A DNA stretch of 11,269 nt, from NCBI GenBank assembly GCA_947589335.1, contig CANPZH010000041.1, forward strand, positions 1 to 11,269. Reading direction: 5' to 3'. Under the pieces are notes generated by a model, which was given only the letters and a program-made list of their open reading frames with translations, had not been told where the DNA came from and did no database searches. Source of the DNA: an uncultured Clostridia bacterium (GTDB lineage Bacteria; Bacillota; Clostridia; Christensenellales; Borkfalkiaceae). The position numbers and the translations under genes are program-made. Shown in pieces: positions 1 through 6,208 of this stretch (its first letter is position 1; each line of letters opens with the position of its first letter).

Positions 1-251
1 GAGACGAAGTCGGACTCGCAGTTGACCTCGATGAGCACGCCCACGCCGTTTTCGACGAGGGCATAGACGATCCCCTCTGCCGCGATCTTGCCGGCGCGCT
101 TAGCAGCCTTTGCGATGCCCCGTTCGCGGAGCAGTTCCGCCGCACGGTCCATGTCGCCGTTTGCGTCCACGAGCGCGCGCTTGCAGTCCATCATTCCCGC
201 GCCCGTCTGTTCACGGAGCGCCATAACGTCCTTTGCGGTAAATTCAGCCAT
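1..251 (-). CDS. tsf: Translation elongation factor Ts, N-terminal 83 residues (runs off the window)
   Basis: EF-Ts is the cytoplasmic guanine-nucleotide exchange factor that regenerates EF-Tu-GTP during elongation. The visible part begins MAEFTAKDVM. It contains the family's N-terminal UBA-like module with the diagnostic LREQTGAGMMDCKRAL segment (residues 12-27), then the RGIAKAAKRAGKIAAEG linker. It ends in the NCESDFV motif (77-83), which corresponds to the conserved E(T/S)xCETDFVA that opens the core domain. The ATG at 249-251 is preceded by AAGGAGG (262-268, 10-nt spacing). It lies 21 bp downstream of the rpsB stop, so it is co-transcribed with rpsB, the usual bacterial arrangement. No separate promoter is seen. 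The C-terminal part, with the coiled coil and dimerisation regions, lies outside the window. Identification is secure from motifs. Confidence 0.96.
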   Translation of the reverse strand, partial: MAEFTAKDVMALREQTGAGMMDCKRALVDANGDMDRAAELLRERGIAKAAKRAGKIAAEGIVYALVENGVGVLIEVNCESDFV

Positions 252-272
252 ATTCCTTGATCCTCCTTGCGA

Positions 273-1064
273 TTACTCTTCTGCGGGGACTTCCGCCGTC
301 TCCGCGGGCGCCTCTGCGGGAGCTTCCGCAGGCGCTTCCTCCGCCGCCTCGGCAGCGGGTTCCTCTGCGACCTCGAAGGTCTCGCCCTGGTTCGCCTCGA
401 TGACCGCGTTCGCGATGACGGACGAGATGAGCTTGATGGCTCTGATCGCGTCGTCGTTGCCCGGGATTACATAGTCGATGAGGTCGGGATCGCAGTTCGT
501 ATCGGTGATCGCGACGATCGGGATGTGCAGCTTGCGCGCTTCCGCGACGGCGATGTCCTCTTCATGAGGGTCGACGACGAACAGAAGTCCGGGAAGGGTG
601 CGCATGTTCTTGATGCCGCCGAGGTTCTCCTGCAGCTTTGCCATCTCCTTCTTGAGGCCGAGCACTTCCTTCTTGGGAAGGAGCTCGAACTCGCCGCTCT
701 CCTCCATCCGCTCGAGCTTTTCGAGATATTCGATCCGCCCGCGCATCGTCTTGAAGTTGGTCAGACAGCCGCCGAGCCAACGGGAATTGACATAGTACTG
801 GCCGCAGCGCTCCGCCTCTTCCTTGATGGCGTCCTGGGCCTGCCGCTTGGTGCCGACGAAGAGCACCGTCTTGCCCGATTTGACCATCTCGACCACATAG
901 GAATACGCCTCTTCGACGAGCTTCGCCGTCTTTTCAAGGTCGATGATGTGGATGTCGTGACGGGCTGCGAAGATGTACTTTTTCATCTTCGGGTTCCACT
1001 TTCTCGTCTGGTGTCCGAAGTGGACGCCGGCTTCGAGAAGCTGTTTCATGGTGATCACTGCCAT
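273..1064 (-). CDS. rpsB: 30S ribosomal protein S2
   Basis: S2 sits on the solvent side of the 30S subunit at the head-body junction and is needed for binding of S1 and S21 in many bacteria. The 263-residue product starts MAVITMKQLLEAGVHFGHQTRKWNPKM, the S2 signature, followed by the conserved IHIIDLEKT, FVGTKRQAQDAI, YVNSRWLGGCLTNFKT and DPHEEDIAVAEARKLHIPIVAITDTNCDPD type blocks. The longer reading frame back to 1151 was rejected. The ATG at 1062-1064 has GGAGG (1071-1075) at 6-nt spacing and matches the family's N-terminus exactly, whereas the upstream 29 codons look like leader. The last ~36 residues (228-263) form an Ala/Glu/Pro-rich acidic tail with three consecutive APAE units. Such tails vary between lineages and are presumably disordered. 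First gene of the rpsB-tsf unit. Confidence 0.97.
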   Translation of the reverse strand: MAVITMKQLLEAGVHFGHQTRKWNPKMKKYIFAARHDIHIIDLEKTAKLVEEAYSYVVEMVKSGKTVLFVGTKRQAQDAIKEEAERCGQYYVNSRWLGGCLTNFKTMRGRIEYLEKLERMEESGEFELLPKKEVLGLKKEMAKLQENLGGIKNMRTLPGLLFVVDPHEEDIAVAEARKLHIPIVAITDTNCDPDLIDYVIPGNDDAIRAIKLISSVIANAVIEANQGETFEVAEEPAAEAAEEAPAEAPAEAPAETAEVPAEE

Positions 1065-1183
1065 AAAGATCCTCCGTTTCTCCTCCCCTCCCTGCGGCAG
1101 TTCCGCTCCTTTCCCGCAGCAAAGATTTACGGGACACGGCGAGCGGCGCAAAAGAAGGTGTGGATTTGTCTGCCATCGCAGAC
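1065..1183 (-). promoter_or_regulatory. rpsB 5' leader with two hairpins
   Basis: Counting from the promoter below, transcription should start near 1183, giving a leader of about 119 nt. Two inverted repeats are visible. The first, GTCTGC-GATG-GCAGAC (1183-1168), is a perfect 6-bp stem with a 4-nt loop at the very 5' end of the predicted RNA. The second pairs CTGCGG (1119-1114) with CCGCAG (1097-1092) around a 16-nt loop and lies ~17 nt upstream of the GGAGG. Known ribosomal-protein leaders are often autoregulatory and S2 represses its own operon in E. coli. Whether this leader binds S2 is inference, and no known Firmicutes S2 leader motif was recognised. Confidence 0.5.
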
Positions 1184-1189
1184 TTGTTC

Positions 1190-1218
1190 AGTATAGCACA
1201 CATGCGAACTTTTTGCAA
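1190..1218 (-). promoter_or_regulatory. rpsB-tsf promoter (extended -10, sigma-A type)
   Basis: On the minus strand the -35 element is TTGCAA (1218-1213), followed by a 17-bp spacer and the -10 element TATACT (1195-1190). The -10 is preceded by TGc, forming an extended -10. The predicted start is G1183. It lies between the terminator of the preceding hydrolase gene and the rpsB leader, exactly where a new transcription unit should begin. Confidence 0.85.
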
Positions 1219-1252
1219 GTTCTTTTGCGGGGGATCGGGGGAAAATTTCGGG

Positions 1253-1292
1253 AAAAACCGCCGCGCCGCGAAAAATTTTCGCGGCGCGGCGG
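1253..1292 (-). terminator. Rho-independent terminator of the amide hydrolase gene
   Basis: Perfect 17-bp inverted repeat: arms 1276-1292 and 1258-1274 with a single-base centre. In RNA it is most realistically a 13-bp GC stem with a 9-nt A/U loop. Read on the minus strand it is followed by TTTTT (1257-1253). It begins 28 bp after the TGA of the hydrolase gene and lies upstream of the rpsB promoter, so it insulates the two units. Confidence 0.9.
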
Positions 1293-1320
1293 CCATTTCA
1301 CAGTAAAGGTCTTCCGTCCG

Positions 1321-2574
1321 TCACGGGCGGACGCCCGCCGTCAGCTCCCCCGTCTCGAAGGAGTATTCGAAGATCGCGGAGGGATCGCCGAAGTTCTCGT
1401 TCGAGACCCAGAGCGCCGTCTTCTTCGTCAGGTTGTAGATGACGCTGTGCACCGTCCAGACGGTGCCGGGGACCCAGCTCCTTCTCCCGACCGTCTGCAG
1501 GATGTCCATCGCCGCCCATTCGTCCTTGACGACGCCGCCGGTCGCGGAGAGGTCTTCATAGATCCTGTCGTAGCGGTCGAGCCCCGCCTTGTCCTCCTCC
1601 GACTGATAATAACCGGGCTGGAGGATAAAGTTGGTCACCCACTGGAAGTTGCTCTCCCCCTCCCGCTGTCCGATGTTGCCGTCGCCCGTGTTGTAGGTCA
1701 CGACGAGCTTTCTCGCCGCCCCGTCGTTGTCGGTCGCGTCGGTGCCGTTGACCCACTCGAGCACGGCGCTCTTTCCCGTCGCGTCGGCGATCATGTAGTG
1801 GAAGGAGGTGTTCGCCGAATCGTGCAGGTTGTACTTTTCGATCAGCTCGACCGCCTCGTCGACGTCGTCCGCATAGTCGAGAATGAGGCGGAGCATGGTC
1901 GTCGAGGTGATGTCGTCCTTTTCGGGATCGTTCTGATCGGTCGGGACGGCGTTGTTGGACTCCGGTTCGCCCTGATAGGTCATGAGAATGCTGCAGGCGA
2001 CGCCCGCGTCGTTGATGCCGTCCAGCGGGACATAGGGCGCGGCAAGACAGGTGATCTTGTTCATGAGCCCCCCGACGTCCTGCTCGGTGTCGAGCCCGAG
2101 ATACTTCAGATCGGCGGTCGAGAAGGAGGCATGCCTTCCCTCGCCCGGATCGGTGAGCGTGATGCAGACGTTCGTCTTGGCGAAATCGTAGTTGCGGGCA
2201 AACAGCTTGTCGCCGCTCTCGGTGACCGCCGTGAAGGAGGCGCAGCCGATGTCGCTCTCCTTGATCCCCATGTCGATGAGCCCGCGCGTGACATGGTTGG
2301 AAATGAACGCGATCAGTTCGGAATCCTTCTTCGCGCCGCCCGAGCTGAGGAAGTCGTCGAAGTAGAATCCCCCCTTCACGTCCATGCGGTAGACGGCGCC
2401 GTCCTCGTGCGCGTCGTTGCGCTCGCGCAGGAGCTTGAAGTTCATGAGCGTGCCGATCTCGTTGTGCCAGACCGAGACGAACGCGATCCCGAGCGTCACG
2501 ATCAGCGCCAGCAACACCGCAAGCACAATGCACAAAATGCGAAGCAGAAGCCGCTTCTTCCCTGTTTTTTCCAT
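1321..2574 (-). CDS. Membrane-anchored linear amide C-N hydrolase (choloylglycine hydrolase / penicillin V acylase family)
   Basis: The 417-residue protein has a Lys/Arg-rich N-terminus and one hydrophobic helix (about residues 9-34), with no lipobox seen. It is therefore probably anchored with the catalytic domain outside. Cys111 in GCASF is the likely Ntn nucleophile. Arg127 and Asp130 (ARNYDF) follow at +16 and +19, the same offsets as Cys2, Arg18 and Asp21 in bile-salt hydrolases. Later family-like blocks are PLDGINDAGV (183-192), FHYMIADATGKSAVLEW (258-274), VTNF (313-316), R334/R337 and a C-terminal WTVHSVIYNLTKKTALW. Family members hydrolyse bile-salt, penicillin V or acyl-homoserine-lactone amides; the substrate here cannot be read. 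Bile-salt hydrolases expose Cys after Met1, whereas here ~110 residues precede it, so autocleavage Gly110/Cys111 is inferred, as in C45/AAT enzymes. The ATG follows GGGAGAGGA closely. Single-gene unit with its own promoter and terminator. Confidence 0.85.
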   Translation of the reverse strand: MEKTGKKRLLLRILCIVLAVLLALIVTLGIAFVSVWHNEIGTLMNFKLLRERNDAHEDGAVYRMDVKGGFYFDDFLSSGGAKKDSELIAFISNHVTRGLIDMGIKESDIGCASFTAVTESGDKLFARNYDFAKTNVCITLTDPGEGRHASFSTADLKYLGLDTEQDVGGLMNKITCLAAPYVPLDGINDAGVACSILMTYQGEPESNNAVPTDQNDPEKDDITSTTMLRLILDYADDVDEAVELIEKYNLHDSANTSFHYMIADATGKSAVLEWVNGTDATDNDGAARKLVVTYNTGDGNIGQREGESNFQWVTNFILQPGYYQSEEDKAGLDRYDRIYEDLSATGGVVKDEWAAMDILQTVGRRSWVPGTVWTVHSVIYNLTKKTALWVSNENFGDPSAIFEYSFETGELTAGVRP

Positions 2575-2598
2575 TTGTCCTCTCCCAATGATGTTTTA

Positions 2599-2611
2599 TT
2601 CACTTTGTGAA
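2599..2611. promoter_or_regulatory. Candidate operator palindrome downstream of the hydrolase promoter
   Basis: The sequence TTCAC-TTT-GTGAA is a perfect 5-bp inverted repeat with a 3-bp centre. It starts about two bases after the predicted transcription start (near 2613) of the hydrolase gene. Position and symmetry suit a repressor site in the initially transcribed region. As RNA it would only form a weak 5-bp hairpin. A palindrome this short can occur by chance, so regulation is inference. Confidence 0.35.
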
Positions 2612-2619
2612 CTTACTCT

Positions 2620-2648
2620 ATTATAGCGGACGCGCGGCGTTCTGTCAA
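2620..2648 (-). promoter_or_regulatory. Hydrolase gene promoter, perfect sigma-A consensus
   Basis: TTGACA (2648-2643), 17-bp spacer, TATAAT (2625-2620): both hexamers and the spacing match the housekeeping consensus exactly. Unlike the rpsB, lon and ruvX promoters in this window it lacks the TGn extension (the bases before TATAAT are CGC). The -35 lies 11 bp beyond the end of the engB terminator T-tract. The leader is ~39 nt. Confidence 0.92.
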
Positions 2649-2659
2649 ATGATTTTACG

Positions 2660-2687
2660 AAAAAAGAGCGGGATCTTCCGCTCTTTT
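2660..2687 (-). terminator. Rho-independent terminator of the lon-engB unit
   Basis: On the minus strand AAAAGAGCGG pairs with CCGCTCTTTT around a 6-nt loop (arms 2687-2678 and 2671-2662). The descending arm runs into six T residues (2665-2660). This is a textbook intrinsic terminator about 90 bp after the engB stop. The flanking A and T tracts make it symmetric, but no plus-strand gene converges on it. Confidence 0.92.
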
Positions 2688-2778
2688 CGCCTTTTTCCGC
2701 CAAGTTCCGCACCGAAAGGAGGTCCGGACCTTCGTATCGGGCCGCCCCGCGGCTTTGAGGCCGCAAGAGGGCGAGAGA

Positions 2779-3360
2779 TCAGCGTGCGACGATCTCCCCG
2801 ATCTTTTGCAGCAGTTCCGTCTTTCCCGCGCCCGAGAGCCCGGAGACGGCGATCACGTTCCCCTCGCCGAGCCCGAACCCGTTCGCGATCGCCCGCACCC
2901 GCTCCTTGATCTTCATGCGGGAGAGCTTGTCGCTCTTGGTGGCGACGACGGTGAACGGCAGAATGTGATAGTTGAGAAAGCCGGTCATCTGCAAATCGTC
3001 CTCCGAGGGATCGCGGCGGATGTCGGTAAGCAGCAGCACGTGCGCGATGTCCTCCTTCCGTTCGAAAAAGCGGTCGAGCGTCTTCGCCCACTTGGCCTTT
3101 TCTTCCTTGGAGACGGCGGCAAAGCCGTAGCCGGGGAGATCGGCGAGCAGAAACTCCCCGAAATCGAAGTAATTGACGAGCCGCGTTCTGCCGGGAGCCG
3201 AGCTCGTCTTGGCGAGCCCCTTGCGGTTCGCGAGCAGGTTGATCAGCGTGCTCTTCCCCGAATTGGATTTTCCGCAGATCGCGATCATCGGCTTTGCGGG
3301 GCGGAGGAACTGGTCTTCCCGCGCCGCCGAAGTGAGAAATCTGACCTCTTTAATGTCCAT
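2779..3360 (-). CDS. engB: Ribosome-biogenesis GTPase EngB (YsxC/YihA)
   Basis: The 193-residue TRAFAC GTPase is needed for late 50S subunit assembly in bacteria such as B. subtilis. The G motifs are in order. G1 is GKSNSGKST (30-38), G2 lies in SSAPGRTR (53-60) with the family's APGRT signature, G3 is DLPGYG (74-79), G4 is TKSD (141-144) and G5 is around VSGLSG (172-177). The length is normal for the family. The ATG at 3358-3360 overlaps the end of lon by 11 nt (lon ends GGACATTAA, engB starts ATGGACATTAA) and has only a weak G-rich stretch upstream, so translation is probably coupled to lon. The lon-engB order matches lonA-ysxC of Bacillus. An oddity is that the G5 region reads GLSGAGKT (174-181), which formally matches a second Walker A pattern. 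Confidence 0.96.
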   Translation of the reverse strand: MDIKEVRFLTSAAREDQFLRPAKPMIAICGKSNSGKSTLINLLANRKGLAKTSSAPGRTRLVNYFDFGEFLLADLPGYGFAAVSKEEKAKWAKTLDRFFERKEDIAHVLLLTDIRRDPSEDDLQMTGFLNYHILPFTVVATKSDKLSRMKIKERVRAIANGFGLGEGNVIAVSGLSGAGKTELLQKIGEIVAR

Positions 3361-5683
3361 AAGCGAGCCCCGTCACCGCCCTTGCGAATACCTCGTCCAC
3401 GTTGTTCACGCAGATGAAATTGAGCCCCTTCCGGATATTTTCGGGGATCTCCTCCACGTCCTTCCGGTTCTCCTCGGGAATGATGATATCGTGTATGCCG
3501 ATCCGACTGGCGGCGAGCGCCTTCTCCTTGAGCCCGCCGATGGGCAGCACCTTGCCGCGCAGGGTGATCTCCCCCGTCATCGCGACGTCTCTGCGCACGG
3601 GCTGTCCCGTGAACGCCGAGAGGATCGCCGTCGCCATCGTGATGCCCGCGGAGGGTCCGTCTTTGGGGGTCGCCCCCTCGGGAATGTGGATATGGATGTC
3701 CTTCCGCTCGAAGTCGAGCGCGTCGATGCCGTATTTGTCCGCATTGGCGCGGATATAGCTGATCGCCGCCCGTGCCGATTCCTTCATGATGTCTCCCAGT
3801 TTGCCGGTCAGAAGGATGTCCCCCTTGCCCTGCATGGCGGAGACTTCGATCGTGAGCGTCGTGCCGCCGACCGCCGTCCATGCGAGCCCCGTCGCCGCGC
3901 CGATCTCGTCCTTCTCGCGCATCTCTTCGTCGCGGAGGAAGCGCTTGCCGCCCAAGAATCTCTCGAGGTTCTGCTTGGTGACGGTGATGCTGTTCCCCTT
4001 CACCCCTTTGGCGATGCGGACTGCGGCCTTTCTGCACACCGTGCCGATCGTGCGCTCGAGCGCGCGCACGCCCGCCTCCATCGTGTAGCCGTCGATCATA
4101 TCCGCGATCGCGCCGTCGGTGATGCGCAAATTGTCCTCCGTAAGCCCGTTCTCCTTGCGCTTTTTGGGGACCAGGTAGCGTTTTGCGATCTCCTCTTTCT
4201 CCTGCGGGGTGTAGCCCGAGAGTTCGATGATCTCCATTCTGTCGCGCAAGGGGGTGGGAATGGTGTCGAGGGTGTTCGCCGTCGCGATGAACATGACCTT
4301 GGAGAGGTCGTAAGGGACCTCGAGATAGCGGTCGCGGAAGGTGGAGTTCTGCTCGGGGTCGAGGACCTCCAAGAGCGCGCTCGCGGGATCGCCGCGGAGG
4401 TCCTGGGAGATCTTGTCCACTTCGTCGAGGAGGAAGACGGGGTTGATGGATCCCGCGTTCTTCATCTCATAGAGGATGCGCCCGGGCATGGCGCCGATGT
4501 ATGTGCGGCGGTGTCCGCGGATCTCGGCTTCGTCCTTGAGGCCGCCGAGGCTCATGCGGACGAACTTCCTGCCGAGGGAGCGGGCGATCGAGGTCGCGAT
4601 GCTCGTCTTTCCGACGCCGGGAGGCCCGACGAGGCAGAGAATGGGCGCCTTCAGCTCGCCCGTGAGCTTCAGGACGGCGAGGTATTCGACGACGCGCTCC
4701 TTGATCTTCTCCAGCCCGTAGTGGTCGTCGTTGAGGATCTTCTCGACGTCCGCAAGCGATTCGGTGTCCGCCGTCTCTTCGCGCCAGGGAAGGTCGATGA
4801 GCCAGTCGGCATAGTTTCTCAGAACGGTATATTCGGGCGAGGAGGGCGGCATCTTGTCCATGCGGGCGAGCTCCGTGAGCGCCTTCTCCTCGACCTCCGC
4901 GGGCAGCTTCTTGCCGAGGATCTTCTCCCGCAGCATCGCGTTCTCCTGCACGTCGTCCCCGAGCTCGGCATGGATCGCCTTGAGCTGTTCGCGGAGGAAG
5001 TATTCCTTCTGCGATTGGTCGATGTTTTTGCGCACATCCTGCGCGATCTTGCGCTCCAGACGGGAGATCTCGAGCTCGTCGTTGAGACAGCGCTCGAAGA
5101 GCTTGAGCCGCTGCACCGTCCGCTCCTCCTCGAGGAGCTGCTGCTTGATGTCGTCGCGGATGCGCATATTGAAGGTGCAGACGTCGATGTAGGTGTCGAT
5201 ATCTCCGATCGTCGAGAGCTCGGCGTCGAGGTCCTTTGAGATCCGCCCGTTCTGCGCGACGATGTCTTTGACGAGGTCCTTCGCCGTGCGGAAATACGCC
5301 TCCTCGAGGGTGGGATCGCCGTGGACGGGGACGATCTCGTCGGTCACGGCATAGATGTACCCGTTTTCGATGCGGAAATCCCGCGCACGGGCGCGGTAGA
5401 GCCCCTCGACGTAGACGCGGATCCTGTCCCCCGGGAGACGGGTGACCTGGCGGATGAGCGCCACCGTGCCCGTCTTGAAGAGGTCCTCCTCGGAGGGGAT
5501 CTCCTGCTGCGCCTCGCGCTGGCGGGTGAGAAAGACGAGTTTGTCGTTCGCGTCCGCGCGCTCGATGGCGGCGAGGGAGAGGTTCCTGCCCGCGTCGAAG
5601 GCAAGATTGGTACTCGGAAAGACGGTCTGCGTCCGCATGGGAATGACGGACAGGATCCGCGTTGCGATGCTCTTTGCTGCCAT
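3350..5683 (-). CDS. lon: ATP-dependent serine protease Lon (LonA type)
   Basis: Lon is a cytoplasmic hexameric AAA+ protease that unfolds and degrades damaged and regulatory proteins. The 777-residue chain is full-length for LonA. It has an N-terminal substrate-binding domain (about 10-200), a helical/coiled-coil region with the conserved QKEYFLREQLKAIHAELG (225-242), and an AAA+ module with Walker A GPPGVGKTS (353-361) and Walker B FLLDEVDK (417-424). The protease domain has the catalytic Ser678 in PKDGPSAG and Lys721 in GGLKEKALAA. Both catalytic residues and both ATPase motifs are intact. The ATG at 5681-5683 has AAGGAG (5690-5695) at 6-nt spacing. It heads a lon-engB unit with its own promoter. 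No CIRCE (HrcA) or CtsR heptad-type operator was seen upstream. No sign of transfer or damage. Confidence 0.98.
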   Translation of the reverse strand: MAAKSIATRILSVIPMRTQTVFPSTNLAFDAGRNLSLAAIERADANDKLVFLTRQREAQQEIPSEEDLFKTGTVALIRQVTRLPGDRIRVYVEGLYRARARDFRIENGYIYAVTDEIVPVHGDPTLEEAYFRTAKDLVKDIVAQNGRISKDLDAELSTIGDIDTYIDVCTFNMRIRDDIKQQLLEEERTVQRLKLFERCLNDELEISRLERKIAQDVRKNIDQSQKEYFLREQLKAIHAELGDDVQENAMLREKILGKKLPAEVEEKALTELARMDKMPPSSPEYTVLRNYADWLIDLPWREETADTESLADVEKILNDDHYGLEKIKERVVEYLAVLKLTGELKAPILCLVGPPGVGKTSIATSIARSLGRKFVRMSLGGLKDEAEIRGHRRTYIGAMPGRILYEMKNAGSINPVFLLDEVDKISQDLRGDPASALLEVLDPEQNSTFRDRYLEVPYDLSKVMFIATANTLDTIPTPLRDRMEIIELSGYTPQEKEEIAKRYLVPKKRKENGLTEDNLRITDGAIADMIDGYTMEAGVRALERTIGTVCRKAAVRIAKGVKGNSITVTKQNLERFLGGKRFLRDEEMREKDEIGAATGLAWTAVGGTTLTIEVSAMQGKGDILLTGKLGDIMKESARAAISYIRANADKYGIDALDFERKDIHIHIPEGATPKDGPSAGITMATAILSAFTGQPVRRDVAMTGEITLRGKVLPIGGLKEKALAASRIGIHDIIIPEENRKDVEEIPENIRKGLNFICVNNVDEVFARAVTGLAYGH

Positions 5684-5698
5684 ATTTTTCTCCTTCCC

Positions 5699-5719
5699 GC
5701 GCGCAGCTTCCGTGCGCGC
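5699..5719 (-). promoter_or_regulatory. GC-rich hairpin in the lon leader next to the ribosome-binding site
   Basis: Perfect 7-bp inverted repeat: GCGCGCA at 5719-5713 pairs with TGCGCGC at 5705-5699 around a 7-nt loop. It ends three bases before the AAGGAG of lon. It fills much of the predicted ~48-nt leader. It could modulate ribosome access, or act at the DNA level as an operator. Either role is inference. Confidence 0.5.
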
Positions 5720-5737
5720 CGTTTGGGGGCTTCTCTC

Positions 5738-5766
5738 AATATATCACACTTTCAGGCCGAAATCAA
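5738..5766 (-). promoter_or_regulatory. lon-engB promoter (extended -10)
   Basis: TTGATT (5766-5761), 17-bp spacer, TATATT (5743-5738), with TGa directly before the -10 hexamer. The predicted start is near 5731. The -35 matches four of six consensus bases and the TG extension probably compensates. It lies between the terminator of the ruvX-DUF1292 gene and lon. Confidence 0.8.
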
Positions 5767-5818
5767 ACGAAATCCGCCGCATATTTTTTGGCAACGGAGA
5801 GAGTTTTGCCCTGCTTTG

Positions 5819-5853
5819 AAAAGACGCCGCCCGCGGCAGAGCCGCGGGCGGCG
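5819..5853 (-). terminator. Rho-independent terminator of the ruvX-DUF1292 gene
   Basis: Perfect 13-bp, almost all-GC stem (arms 5853-5841 and 5837-5825) with a 3-nt loop. On the minus strand it is followed by TCTTTT (5824-5819), a short T-tract. It begins 7 bp after the TGA of the gene. Confidence 0.82.
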
Positions 5854-5860
5854 GAAGTCT

Positions 5861-6208
5861 TCATTCTTCGTCGGGTTCGAGCTCTCTCGCCTCGTCTGCG
5901 TCTTCGTACTCCTCGTACTGGTTGCAGAACTCCGCAAAGACCTCGTCCAAGAGTTCGTCGTCTTCGATCGTCTCGAGACGCTCGTCGTCCTCTTCCCCCA
6001 CGAGGTGGAACACCGCGACTTCCTCGCCCTCGTCTTCGTCGTCTTCCGCCTCCTCCGCGCCCTTCTCGGGGGTAAAGAAGCAGTACCATTCGCCCTTGTA
6101 TTCGATGGTGCCGACGTGCTCATAGCGCAGCGTGTTGCCGTCTTCGTCCACGAGCTCGACGATGTTGCCGTCGTCCTCGTAATCGTTGGATTCTTCCTTC
6201 ATCTTCAT
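5861..6208 (-). CDS. DUF1292 (YrzB-like) protein, probable separate product from an internal start
   Basis: An in-frame ATG at 6208-6206 inside the ruvX fusion frame is preceded by AAAGGAG at an 8-nt spacing, the best ribosome-binding context in this transcription unit. It would give a 115-residue, strongly acidic DUF1292 protein of about the usual length for the family. It begins MKMKEESNDYEDD and ends in a Glu/Asp-rich tail. Its function is unknown; the family is conserved in Firmicutes and commonly sits next to ruvX. The same residues may also be made as the C-terminal half of the fusion, so this entry is an alternative translation product of the same DNA rather than an extra locus. Confidence 0.7.
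   Translation of the reverse strand: MKMKEESNDYEDDGNIVELVDEDGNTLRYEHVGTIEYKGEWYCFFTPEKGAEEAEDDEDEGEEVAVFHLVGEEDDERLETIEDDELLDEVFAEFCNQYEEYEDADEARELEPDEE

Noticed and set aside
235..380. Tandem repeat in the rpsB 3' end
   Set aside because: The repeated APAE codons encode the Ala/Glu/Pro tail of S2 and differ at third positions. This is a protein-level low-complexity tail, not a DNA repeat element.
1065..1151. N-terminal extension of rpsB to an upstream ATG at 1151
   Set aside because: The extra 29 residues are unlike S2. The ATG at 1064 has GGAGG at good spacing and matches the conserved N-terminus.
934..1177. Possible leader peptide from the ATG in the loop of the first rpsB leader hairpin (GATGGCAGAC)
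   Set aside because: No ribosome-binding site, since only about seven bases would precede it in the RNA. The frame runs far into rpsB out of phase.
973..2610. 545-codon plus-strand open frame opposite rpsB and the hydrolase gene
   Set aside because: Antisense shadow. Its low-complexity R/V/D/E-rich protein is typical of the complement of GC-rich codons, and the opposite strand holds recognisable families with ribosome-binding sites and promoters.
3173..5239. 688-codon plus-strand open frame opposite lon and engB
   Set aside because: Antisense shadow of lon, a full-length protein with all catalytic motifs. The shadow has no recognisable motif.
5684..5860. CIRCE or CtsR operator upstream of lon
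   Set aside because: Neither the TTAGCACTC-type inverted repeat nor a GGTCAAA-type heptad repeat is present.
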